Positions 45,374 to 56,131 of a stretch of 64,000 bases of DNA are shown here, piece after piece. Numbering within the stretch: position 1 is the first letter of the stretch; each line of letters starts with the position of its first letter. The notes below the pieces were generated by a model. The model saw only the letters and a list, made by a program, of their open reading frames with translations. It searched no databases and had not been told where the DNA came from. The translations under genes were made by a program, and so were the position numbers. Source of the stretch: Microbotryum silenes-acaulis (lineage: Eukaryota; Basidiomycota; Microbotryomycetes; Microbotryales; Microbotryaceae); the NCBI GenBank assembly GCA_003665825.1, contig QPFY01000002.1, positions 1,736,001 through 1,800,000 on the forward strand, written 5' to 3'.

Positions 45374-46430
45374 ATGACGGAAACTTTACCCCCTCCCCGG
45401 ATTTCACTGCTCGTTCACGCCCCGGCCTCAGCCCTCGTGCCCGTCCTAACGGACCTCCTCGAGCCCTCGCCTCCTCTGACCCAACTCCTCGTTCCTCAAC
45501 TACACGCCTCCTTCTCCCAATCTTCCCCACCTTCAACCTACCGTGAACTCTTGGAACGAGCGGCCTCGATCGTCGAGTCGTGGGACGTGCAGGACCAGGC
45601 CGAGTTCTTAGCCAGTCATCCGAGGATTGGAGAGACAATCGGGTTGAGTTCGTTCAGCGGCAAGGAACAGGCTTCCGCTCAGGGCGCTACACCGGGCGAA
45701 GTACTCAAGAGGCTCAGTGTAAGTATACGCTTTCCGTTTCATTCGATCGAGTCTCATCCGAATGTAAGCACCTCGGATCGGGGACCGACTTTTAGGGGCT
45801 CGGCAACCCCTCAAAGACCGAGACGGCCATTTCGCCCAAGAGGAGCTCGAAGCCGCCAGACGAGCCGTTGCAGCGGCACCGAGTCGTAATGCCGAGCCAA
45901 TCAGAGATATGCTTTAGTGCACCGAACACGCATGACCTGTGCACCCAGGCGAAATCTGCTCTTGAAGAACAAAGCTCGACCACGGCCTTCGGACCTTACC
46001 CCCACATTTCCGAAGCTGAATCGAGCCTGACCCATACCCGCTCTTTTTCCGCCTTGCTCCACACAGATGCTCAACTCGCTCTACGAAGAAGCCTTTCCCG
46101 GTCTTCGCTTCGTCACCTTCGTCAACGGCCGACCACGAGCCGCGATCGTGCCCGAAATCGAGGTCAGTCGCTCTCAAAAAAATCCCACTTGTACCCATCC
46201 CATGACGATCTTATTCACCCGTCTTACGTAATCCCACTCTACAGGAGAAACTCGACCTCGTCCTCCCCGAACCTTCCCCTTCGACTCCCGAACCTCGTCT
46301 CTTCTCCCTACAAGAAAAGATCAAGACGCACGTCGTCGGGTCCAAAGCATGGAGGGACGAACTAAGGCGCGGGCTCAAGGCCATGTGGGACATCGCGCAG
46401 AGTCGATTGGTCAAGATGGGCGTCGAATGA
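45374..46430 (+). CDS. OHCU decarboxylase (urate degradation)
   Basis: Converts 2-oxo-4-hydroxy-4-carboxy-5-ureidoimidazoline to S-allantoin, following uricase and HIU hydrolase. Exons 45374-45718, 46067-46162 and 46245-46430 give 208 residues. Catalytic-site motif SHPRIGE is at 81-87 (His82, Glu87), followed by LSSFSGKEQAS. The helix LNSLYEEAFPG and the strand FVTFVNGRPRAAI follow. Intron 1 is 348 bp, long for this window. It contains an open stretch (45796-45900) and a possible acceptor at 45795, so an alternative exon is conceivable, but direct joining gives the family-like KRLSMLNSLYEE. No peroxisomal tripeptide is seen at the C-terminus (ends GVE). Uricase itself is not in the window. 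Confidence 0.88.
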
Positions 46431-46710
46431 GGGGAGCCAACGAGAGACGGATTGCATATTTTCTCCCCACTTTTTTCTTGTTTTGTGTGTTGATTGTTTT
46501 GTCTTTTACCCATCCCCGCTCCTTTCTCGCACCTTCTTGGATTTTTATTCCCTAGCGCGCCCGTCGGTTCCCTTGATACTTCGTAGAGGAACCTCTTTAC
46601 CTCTTTAATGAGTATTGATTGCAGTGGTTCCTTGCACAACTCTACATCTAAGCCGAGAAGCTCCTCGAAACTCGAGGTCTACTATTCCTCTCCCCTTCTC
46701 ACTCTCCCCA

Positions 46711-48403
46711 TCACCTCACTGGACAAACCCCACCCCTCTCGCCATGCCAATACCTGAATCCTTCCGAAATCGCCGCCCAATGCGATGCGGCGGCCAAGAG
46801 GATCAAGACGTGGAAGATCTGGTGCGAGGATCCAAAGAGGTCGAATCGACCGGGGAGGAATCGTTCGGGACAGCGCTCGGCGTATCTAAAAACAGGGTGG
46901 AGAAGGGTGGGAGGGGGCGGAGGGGGTTCAGTGAAAGGGAAAATTAGACGAGCTTCGGTGTGAAGGTCAGACGTGCAGTACTGCGCCGACGATGTAACTA
47001 CGACGGGAAATGATCGACTCAGTGTTCTGTGCCCAGACGGTGACAATCGCAGATCGAATCGAGGAAAACTCACAGTGCACCTCCAAGAGCGAGCCAGGGC
47101 AACGCGATTCCATTCGATGCTCCCTCGAACTGTTCTCAGTACATTCATCAGCGAGGTGTCTTTACCATGGAAATGATGAGATTTGTGACCTACCCCATAG
47201 CGAAGTACAGCATGTCCGACGGGGAACACCGCACTTGTCCCAAGAGCGATAAAGACCCAAGCTCGGAAACGACGGAACTCAGGGGTCTTGGCGTGCGGCG
47301 CGAGCACGGTATAAGCGGTGACTGTAGGGGGAGTGGGTGCACTCCAGGTCAGAAGGTGCGAGAAGTAAAGTGATGCACTCTTTCAAGTCGCTCACATAAT
47401 GCCGCGGAGTAGATGAGGGTTATGTAGAGATTCCTAAGGTGGGGATCACCTTCAAAATGGAATGGGACCGTGCCTTCAGTCGGACAAAGCAAGTTGCGTA
47501 GCATCGAGAAAAGTACGCACAGAAGAAACCGTATCGGACAGCAGGCACAAACGTTCCTGAGATCAGAACAACGATCCCGACGTAGTCAAAGTTGTTCCAT
47601 CGATGTGCGACCTGTTCAAGAAAACAAAGTCGGGATGTCAAATCTGCTAGAAGTACTCCGTTCGGGGGTCACGTCGGACCGACCTCTTTTGAATGACAGC
47701 ATAGGGCGTGAAATGACGCGGAGAAGCCTGCGGAATAGAAACATGCGAGTTTCGTGTTACCGAAGCTCTTCATACAACCAGGGAGAGGGCCTCCTTACCC
47801 AAACATGTCGCTGCGCTGACGAAAAACACTCCAAAGCCTGCCATAACGAAGCCCGTGGAGAAGATTAGCGCGTGCCTCCATCCTCTCGAGGATTGAGCTG
47901 CTCGTCGAGATCGGACTTGCCGAAGCTATCGATCCAAGTCACGCTCGGCTGAGCAGCCGACGGGAACGGATAGGGGATTCCGGCCAGCGGCGCGAGCCAA
48001 CCTTGGCGGTGTCGAGATCGCTCGTGGGGAGTGATAGCCATGACGAGGTACAGCAAGGAGCCTATTGCGACGATCGCACCAATCAGATGTGTCCACTGCT
48101 TCGATGAAGAGCAAGATTCGAGTTCAGTTGGAATGAAACCCGTGTACGACTCGGGTATGACGTCGCCGAGCGACCCTCACTTGCAATGTTGGTCGTCTCG
48201 TTGTGAACTCCAAAGATGGAGGTGAAGCAAGCATAGTACGACTTGAGCGTTTGTCTATAGCCTGTACGGATGTAATGATTGTCTTTGCGCCAGTCCTCGA
48301 GCTCATCATAGGACAGTAGCCTGGAGTTCTTAGCGACGAGTGGGGTCGCTTCGCCCGCTTGGGAGATTGCCGGTCCCGATGAGGTTGAGGCCGTCGTATC
48401 CAT
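46711..48403 (-). CDS. PAQR family seven-helix receptor (Izh-like, zinc/sterol-linked)
   Basis: Progestin/adipoQ receptor family membrane protein; yeast Izh proteins affect zinc and sterol homeostasis. Exons 48403-48185, 48095-48002, 47897-47799, 47727-47684, 47611-47521, 47449-47396, 47321-47194, 47129-47074, 46997-46977 and 46885-46711 give 326 residues. Family motifs: HNETTNIWTHLIGAI, SASFHALCCHSKEV (the catalytic-type Ser and His), NNFDYVGIV, YGFFCDPHL, and GAVLYAERCPERFLPGRFD with SSHQIFHVLI near the end (metal-binding His). Two introns need GC donors: intron 1 (GCAAGT at 48184) and intron 9 (GCACGT at 46976). Both choices restore invariant residues. Exon 9 is only 21 bp. Intron 2 (48001-47898) is inferred from frame. 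Confidence 0.92.
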
Positions 48404-48931
48404 TGTTCCGTTGTTCCTTGTGATTCGTTGTCGCCTCATCAGCACGAGGAGCGGAACTTGGCTCTGAGTCCGACGAGAATGGCTTCGGGTCAAGGGTACA
48501 AAAAGCGCAAGAGATGAACCTCGCGCTTCGGCTTCGGCCATTGCGCTCCGGGCTTTCCGGCTGAATACTGGCTGAGTGGACGGCATGACTGCACGTGAGC
48601 GCGTGAGCGGCCCGAGTCCGAGTCGGCCATCGGTCCCCATCGAGGGCGAATATTCAAAAGAGGTGTAGTGTTCTGCTGAGGAAGGCTGATCATCTTTGGT
48701 GGCTGTGCCCACTTTTTTCTTTTCCCAATGTCTAATTGAAATGACTTGGGGACGAGCTCGGTGTGTCTGTGAAAATGTTGGAAATTGGGTACACTCGGCG
48801 GGCGAGGCTCGGAGACTCTCGGAGAGGGGTCGCCTGGCGCCTGCCAGTTGCACTGGCTCGCCTTGCCTCGGTTCCGTGCGCACCTCAACCCCCGAATCCA
48901 TTCAACGCAGAGCTCGTGACGAGAGCCGATC
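48404..48931. promoter_or_regulatory. Divergent promoter region (PAQR / dienelactone hydrolase)
   Basis: 528 bp between divergent starts. No convincing gene; open frames crossing it are shadows or upstream extensions of the PAQR frame. Confidence 0.5.
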
Positions 48932-50514
48932 ATGTTGATCGAACAAAGTGAACACGAGGTCTCGACCGCAACTGTGAGTGGCCACTCGGCCTTGGTCGCT
49001 GCGAGGGGGTCCCTCTCCCCCACTTGCCGAATTTGTCGACCGATGTTTCCCACACCACGTCTGGCACTCGCAGGGGCCCATGACCATATTTGTCGTCAAG
49101 CCAAAGTGAGTTTATCCGGTTCAGTCTCCCTGCCACTGCCACTTGCTTCAGTACACCAGCATCAGCACCCTCACCGCAATGTCCCCCTAGAAACCGCCCC
49201 TGATTACTCTAGGCTGACCCCTCTTTACACCCACTACAGAATGCCAGAATATCCCAACGCCAAGTTCCCAGGAGTAGTAGTATGGTCCGAGATTTACAAT
49301 GTGAGCATTCCCAAGCACCATCATCTGGGTGACCGCTCCCTCATCGTGGGGCGGGACACTGACCCCCACCTCTCATCCACTGACCTCCAACTCCATATCA
49401 CTCATCCCGCAGGTGACCGGTCCTGTCCTTCGCTTCGCCAACTCGATCGCTTCACAGGGATACATCGTCGCATGCCCAGTTGTCTTCCACGAATTCACAG
49501 GTCCTGCCGCGCTCGCCTACGATGTGCCGGGTACGGATGCTGGGAACGCCTACAAGGTCAAGAAGGTCCTGAGTGCCTATGACGAGGATGCCAAGAAGGT
49601 ACCTTTGGAGAGCTCTCTACCATGCGCACATAAACTGAAAACAATTCCTCTGTAGGCGGTTGACCTCTTGATGGAACACAAAGTGAGGCCTACACGATAG
49701 TAACGGCTTTCGCTCATCGCTGATCCAAATCTCTCGGATCTGCATGGACAGAACTGCAACGGTCGGATCGGAACGACAGGAATGTGCTTGGGTGGCCACT
49801 TGGCATTCAGGGTAGGTGATGGCTACCACGGTCATTCAGACCTCGTCTGTAGATATCTCTTCTGACGTACCGCTCGCCTCGCCTCGCACAGAACGCTCTC
49901 GATCCTCGAGTCTTGGCCACGGTCTGCTACTTCCCAACGGGCAAGTGAGATCGGTCTGTATTTGAACCAGAGGCGCATATGCCGACCAAGACATACTTCC
50001 TACTTTGAATCAGATATACACAATGGCGCATTATCCTCAACAGGCGATGACTCACTCGTCCGAGCATCGAAGGGTGATCTCAAAGGCGAGGTCGTCCTCA
50101 TTTTCGGAACTCAAGATGGCCATGTCGTCCGTCAGCGCCTTGCGCCTCTAGCGAACGAGCCATACATAACCATCCCTTGATTGTCATTCTACAGCCGCTT
50201 GCGGGACGTAACCTAATCCGCGAACAGCTCAATTCCGCCGGGTTGAAGATGACGTTCCTCGAGCTGCAAGCAAACCACGCCTTTATCCGGGACGAGCTTT
50301 CGAAAGTAAGCAGAGGGGCGACGAGAAGTTCAATAAAGGCGGACGATACTGATCTATCAGTGGGTCCTCACGTTTGAACTCACAGGGCCGGTTCGATGCG
50401 GCGATTTCCAAAGTTTGCTTCGAATTGTTGCTCGAGACTTTCGGACGAACAATCGGGAGGGATCTGGGCGAACGGGTGGTGCAGAGCAAAGGAGACGAAA
50501 AGCTCGTTTGTTGA
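48932..50514 (+). CDS. Dienelactone hydrolase family protein
   Basis: Alpha/beta hydrolase of the carboxymethylenebutenolidase type; the native substrate is unknown. Exons 48932-48973, 49074-49105, 49240-49300, 49413-49598, 49656-49682, 49752-49811, 49892-49940, 50014-50126, 50195-50305 and 50386-50514 give 269 residues. The nucleophile is Cys128 in GMCLGGHLAF, with Asp187 (GTQDGH) and His218 (ANHAF) completing the Cys-Asp-His triad. Upstream are MTIFVVKP and FPGVVVWSEIY. Intron 7 has a GC donor (GCAAGT at 49941), which alone gives the family-like CYFPTDIHNG. Ten exons average 81 bp. It may act on lactones or acyl esters; nothing nearby indicates a pathway. Confidence 0.92.
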
Positions 50515-50772
50515 ACGACTGCAATCGTGCGAATTTCGAAGGGCTGCACAGCTAGAACTCCTTTTCGATGCTAGAATGGCGTGTCTTGGAGAGAGAAAGT
50601 ATTGCAACGATCTCGATACGGTCATAGCGAACTAACGAAAAGTATATGATGCGAACTGACTATGCGAGAAGGGAGAGCAATCTTCTTCGATGCCCCAAAG
50701 TGTTGTGGTTAAGGAGACGTATAAGAAAAAAAAGAATGGTTACTATATACTGAAGGCCCGACGGCCCCACGC

Positions 50773-53700
50773 TCACTCGGCGTTGCGATAGAGATCCACC
50801 TCGTGCTGCAGTCTCGCGACGGTCTGATCCACAGAAGCGACGAAAGAAAGGTATCAGTACTCGTTGAGCTAGACGCACAAGACCTCGAAGCGGAAGGCCC
50901 ACTCACCGCTTGCAGTTCTTCCTGTTCACTTCTCCACTGGGCTTGCAACTCCTCAACCTTGGCCGAGTGCGCCAAATGCAACGAATTGACATCCCCGCCC
51001 TTGCTCGGCGACGGCGGTGATTGTTGCTGCTTCGCACCCTGTTCCTTCAAAATCGAGAGCTGTTGCTTCAGCCCCTGAAGGGCATTGACATGATCCTCTT
51101 CCTTGGATTCGAGGACCTTGTCGTGGATCTTGGTCATAGCATTAATCTGTGCCAAGGCATCCTCTTGCGTGCGGCCGAGCGCGAGCTTGACGTCGGCGAG
51201 ATCGGATCGAGCGGCCACGAGGTCGGCCTTGGCCTGCTCCAGCTCTGACCTGAGCTCAGTGTCCTCGTCTGAAGCAGTGGTCTCTGCAGATCCAGCAGCT
51301 TCTTTTGCCTTTGCCGATTCGGCCTCCAGCGATGCCACCTGCGACTCGAGGGTTCGGACGGTACCATCTCGCTTCGCGAGGTCCTGCAAAGAGGGTATCA
51401 TTTAGCAGGCCGCACATGCAGTGCTCCGCAGAAGAGGAAGAATACTCACACTGGTACTGGCCTCAAGTTCGACTTTGAGCGCCCGGATCTCTCCCTCGAG
51501 CTCTTGCTTGGCGGACGTGACGTCGCTCGCCCTCGCTTGCTCCAAGGCCTCGATCTCCTTCGCATGGGCCTCACGTAATTGCGTGAACGTCTTCTCAGTT
51601 TCGACGCGCAGAGCCTGAAGTTCCTCCTGATGCGCTTCGGCCGCAGCCGATCGAGCCGTCTCGTAAGCGGCCTTGAGTTCCGTCCCCTTTGAAGACTCCA
51701 CCTCGGCAAGCGCTTCGGCATGAGCTGACTTGATGTCCTGCTCAACGGAGTAAGGATGAGCTTGTTGTTTCCAATCACTGATTATCAGCGACACCGCGAC
51801 TCACTTCAAGTTCAGCCCTGAGTTTCTCGATCTGCTCTCTCGCGCCCTGGACCTCCGCTTCTGCAGCGGCCTTGGCTCTTTCGACCTCGGCGGCAGCTTG
51901 TGATCGGATCTCGTCAATGTTGGTTTCGGTGTCGTCAGGGTTCTTGGCGTTGGCAAGCTCGGTCTCGTGCTGTGTTCGCAGTTTTTCCAGCTCTGCATCA
52001 AGCGTCGTCTTGTGTTCGTCCTCCATCGCCTTGATCTGAGCCGCATGCCCATCCTTGGTGACGGTGAGTTGCGCTTTGATCGCGTCGTGAGCCTCTTGGA
52101 CTGCGGCATGGTCCTTCTGGAGCGAATCGAACTGCTTGTCTTGGTCGTTCTGCGTCGCATCGAGTTGATTCCGGATGCCAGCAATCTCCTTGGTGTGTTC
52201 CCCTGATATCGCGTCGAGGGCGTGGGTATGTTCGGTCTTGAGCTTGGCCATCGCCGCCTCGTGCTCCTTCGCCAGTGCTTCTTGGATCGCCTTCGTCTCT
52301 TCTTGGTGCTTGATCCCGAGCTGCTCCAGCGTAGATACATGCTCGACTTGTAGCGCAGAGTGCTTCTCCTCGACGGACTTGAGATTGGCCGCGAGATCGT
52401 CTTGCTTCGACTGAAGCTGAGCCGAGAGCTCTTCCTTCTCTTTCGTGAGTTCCGCAACAGAAGCAAGCGCCTGCTCCAACTCTTTCTTCGACGCCGCCTC
52501 GTCTGATCGAGCTTGCTCCACCGCCTGTTGGCTCTCCTCGATCTTAGCCTCGAGTTTCTCGCGCACGGCGGTCTCCTCAGACAACTTGTCCGACTCCTCG
52601 GTGTGGGCAGCTTGTTTCTTTTCCAGCTCGTCCAAAGAAGCTTGCAGGGTGGCGCACTTTTCTTCGGCCGCGACCAGTGCTGCTTCGAGCGATGCCGTCG
52701 AAGAAGATGCCGACTCCACCGCTTGCTGCTTCTCGGCGACTTCGACTCTGAGTTTATGTAGCTGTGAGGTAAGGTCCGCAACCTGAGGGAAAAAATCTTT
52801 AATCGGGGATTCAGACACGACTAAACACATGGAGGGGGTCACTGACCTGCTTGGTGTGGTCTACGTCGGCGGCCTTCTTGGCTGCCGCAGCCAGAGGACC
52901 GGCTGACGCAGCTTTCAACGTCGATCCGTTCAACCCTCCTGCAGAAGCGACACTCGCACGTGCACGATGTGCGACTCCAGTCGACGATGCAGCCGTCGAA
53001 GATGTTGCCGGCCTTCTGACGCCCGCTGTGCTCGCACCTGCCGTGGCCGTGCGTGTCGACGAGGTCGTTGGAGTCGGTCGAGTCGCCGTTGGCGCCGTTG
53101 GCGCCGTGGTGGTGCGGACGGGTTCGGCCACCGATGAACGGAGGGTGCTGCCCGCTGCGCTGGCGGCTGATCCGGGTCGAGAGGGCACAGTTGACTTGTT
53201 CGCCGCAGTTGAGGCGTTGAGTCTGCTGCGCTCTCGCGCGGTGAGACCTGCAGTACCCGCGGTCGAGCTGGACGACAGGGGCGGAGCCGACGACTTTGCT
53301 CGAGTGGCCGTCGACGATGCGCCCGCGGCCGGAAGTCTGGGGGGCAGCCCACCGGAGAGAGATGCTCGGGGAGCTGTTGAGACTCGGGTCGAGGTCAAAA
53401 GTGATGCGGTCGGTTTGGCTCCGGCGGCAGAAGAGATCGATGCTCGCAGTGGGGCGCGCGTGACGGGTTTGCCAGCGGCGGGTACTTTGGCGGTCGAGGT
53501 CGACACGGTCGTGCCGATTTTGCGCACGGTTGTCTTCATCTGACCAACCGAAGGTTTCTCCGCCGCCGCTGTTTTGGCCGCAGCGGTGTTTCCCTCTTCT
53601 GTCGGTACCGGTGCGGCGGCAGATGTAGTCTTGTCGGACTCGGTGCTCGACCCGATGGGCTCTTCCGAAGCGGGGGCAGAGGATTCATTTTCGTTTTCGA

Positions 53701-54295
53701 TATCTACAGAGACACATAGGCAGGTTCGTCAGTGTATTGGAGTATTTCCGGGGCGAAAATGCACTCCAGGAATGTGCACCGTATCGACGCCGGCGCGAAT
53801 GTATGAGGAGACCGTGGGGCCCGAGCGCCGTCGAGTCGAGCGAGTTCCAACGCCGTCAATGCTCTGCCTTGTTCGTAGATGAACGACCAAGATGTGTCAT
53901 TTGCCCATCCAACCCGTCCACGAGATGAGTGGGTGCTTGTCGGAGGCTGCGAACCGCCCAAGTGGACACGTGCCGCTTCACCCAACCCCCCCCCCACCCC
54001 ACCTTTGAAGTTGAGCTGCGACGGCTGATCGATCGGGGGCACCTGATCCGCAGCGACAGGTCGTCCATGCTTCGAGTTCATGCAGATCGAGCCATTCAAC
54101 AGCACTTGCTCACTAACCTTGAAACTCCCTTTCGCCATTCTCCTCCTCGGTCGGTGCAGCCGCCTCGTCTTGCTGCTCGCCGTCAGGCTGGGTTTCACGC
54201 GCCAGCTCCGTCGTGTTGCCGTTGCCGGCCTCTCTGGACGTTGTGAGGTGGGCGATTGCAGGCGAGGCGGTGGATTCATCGGGGGTTGGCTCCAT
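50773..54295 (-). CDS. Large coiled-coil protein, function unknown
   Basis: Exons 54295-54118, 53703-52847, 52782-51805, 51737-51450, 51383-50907 and 50823-50773 give 942 residues. Residues 1-~110 are acidic and Glu/Thr/Ala-rich. Residues ~115-345 are basic, low-complexity Ala/Ser/Thr/Pro with scattered Arg/Lys and almost no acidic residues. Residues ~346-930 are nearly continuous heptad coiled coil rich in Ala, Glu, Lys and Gln. The protein ends ARLQHEVDLYRNAE. A basic disordered region before a long coil is seen in microtubule-associated and scaffold proteins, but no CAP-Gly, EB, kinesin or other catalytic domain is visible, so I assign no function. The start at 54295 is the first ATG after a non-conserved leader. 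Confidence 0.75.
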
Positions 54296-54616
54296 GACGG
54301 CAGTGACGAGGTCGCTCTGTACGAGGGTCTGCGCGCCGAACAAGATGGGTCGAGGCGAAGAGCGAAGGTGACACGCCGCGCCAAAAGGAGACCTTCGACG
54401 GCCCGAGTCCGTGGAGGTCCGTGGTGCTAGTCCGTGCCGCGGTCTGCCGCGGTGGAGGCTGGTCGAGGCCGGTGAATGATCGGCTATATGATCGCCAAGC
54501 TCGGCACTGATCGGCACAGCAAGTGAGTTTCGCAGCATAGATGGATGGACGGAAGGGTATCAATAACTGTGATGAATATGGAAGAATACAACATGCACGA
54601 AATTAAGGGTGTGTCA
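54296..54616. promoter_or_regulatory. Upstream region of the coiled-coil gene / CCDC43-like 3' region
   Basis: 321 bp between two minus-strand genes. It contains repeated GGTC/CCGTGG segments near 54410-54475. No gene is recognised. Confidence 0.45.
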
Positions 54617-55755
54617 TCAGGCCTTGCGTTCCCCTTTCTGTGCCTTCTTCTGCTTGTCCAGGAGCTTCTTGGCGGCGTCATCCCTGAAAATTTTCCCAAG
54701 GCAGCGAATGGCGGTAGAAGGGGTCAGTAAGCAGTCCTCACAAGCTCCCGGTTCATGCTGCTCACTTTTGTTTCTTCAGATCGGCCTTGTCCTTTTCCCG
54801 CTTGGCCGACGCTTTGGCAGAATCTTCCTTCCGCCTCTGAAGCTCGGCACCTTTGACAATCGCCGCGTTCATGTTGGGAAGCATGAGTAAATCTAGCCAC
54901 AGAGATGGGTCATCAGGCGGTTGTTTCACAACATAACAATACGGGGTGGCAACTCACCGACACCGGCCGCGAGTTGCTTTTGCTCGGCCTTCTTCCTCGC
55001 CTTCTTGCTGAGCGCTCGCGGGTCGATGAAAACCGCATCGGAGGCTTGGTCGACTTCATCGGCGGCTGCATCGTCTTCTTCCTCCACGTAACCATATGCC
55101 TGCGAGAAAGAAGTTAGCATCGTGAGCCCAAGATCTGATTGCGAGTGGGTCCCCTGATCGGCTGGCGCCGGAATGGTCCTGACTGACTGACCTGCACGAG
55201 TTCTTGCTGCTTCGCCGCCTCTTGTTCGGGCGTGAGCTTCTTCTTCCCCGCACTTTGTTCTTCTATCCCAAATAGAGAGCAATACAAGGGGTGGTCAGGT
55301 CAATCATGTGGCACGGTATCGAGCTGGGGATTCACTCTTCTCCTCCGCGATCCGTTGTGCTTCCTCGGCTTCTCGAGCTCGTTCTTGATCCTGGAGCTCG
55401 ACTGTGTCATCCAGAAGGTCGTCTATCGAGGCGCCCATCGCATCTGTAGCACCCCATGAACTTCGAGTCAGCTGCCAGACAGTCGATGTGCGAAGCTGCA
55501 AACTGAATCCGACTTGCCGTCTTCCTCTTTCTCCAGGTACCCGAGGATAGCACTCTTCTTGTCCTACATCATATTAACCGAATCAGTCCCGTCCTACTTC
55601 CACTACACGTCCGATAGACCCACCTCGCGCTCAAAGGAATTCTCTTTGACAATCCCGATCACGAACGACGACAACTCTTCATTATCTTGATCCAGGTGTA
55701 ACTTTGACAGTTTGGACTCGATCAGCTCCTCGAGAGCAACCTCAAAGTCGGCCAT
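54617..55755 (-). CDS. CCDC43 family coiled-coil protein
   Basis: Exons 55755-55624, 55563-55518, 55443-55336, 55262-55192, 55099-54958, 54892-54766 and 54683-54617 give 230 residues (human CCDC43 about 224). The N-terminal helical module (MADFEVALEELIESKL...SFVIGIVKEN...KKSAILGYLEKEED) matches the family. The lysine/glutamate-rich C-terminus ends QKGERKA, like the conserved QKGERK end of CCDC43. The middle is acidic (YVEEEDDAAADEVD) with a basic KKARKKAEQKQ stretch. The function is not established in the family. Intron 2 has a GC donor (GCAAGT at 55517), required to join EED to AMGAS. Confidence 0.82.
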
Positions 55756-56131
55756 GCTGTGTTGTTCCAGTGGCCGTAGTGCTGGTGCGTAGAAGCCCTG
55801 AGTGAGAAGAGGGAGAAGGGTCTCCCGGTCGAATCATCGCAAGGTCCAAGTGGTCCGAGCTCTCAGCTCGGAGGTGCCAACTCGGCCTTGAAAATCATCG
55901 GTTGTGTCATTTTATGCTAGAATCAGGAGCACAACGAGCCTTTCAAGCAATATCACGCCGTACTTGCCATGCATGGAGAAATGGGCTCTACTAATTCCCC
56001 GCTTTTCTGCGTGGTAACGGCGTTTTCACTTCCGTGCCCGCGAGCTGCGTAACCGGTCTCGGAACAATAATATGACATCTTATTTTACATTGCACCGACT
56101 CGTCGAGTATATTGGATTACGATTTGTGCTT
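55756..56131. other. CCDC43-like upstream region / LEA-like 3' region
   Basis: 376 bp between two minus-strand genes, with no open frame of note and no distinctive motif. Confidence 0.45.

Noticed and set aside
46973..46998. GT donor after GTACTGCAC in PAQR exon 9
   Set aside because: It leaves the next exon out of frame; the GC donor five bases earlier gives the conserved GAVLYAERC.
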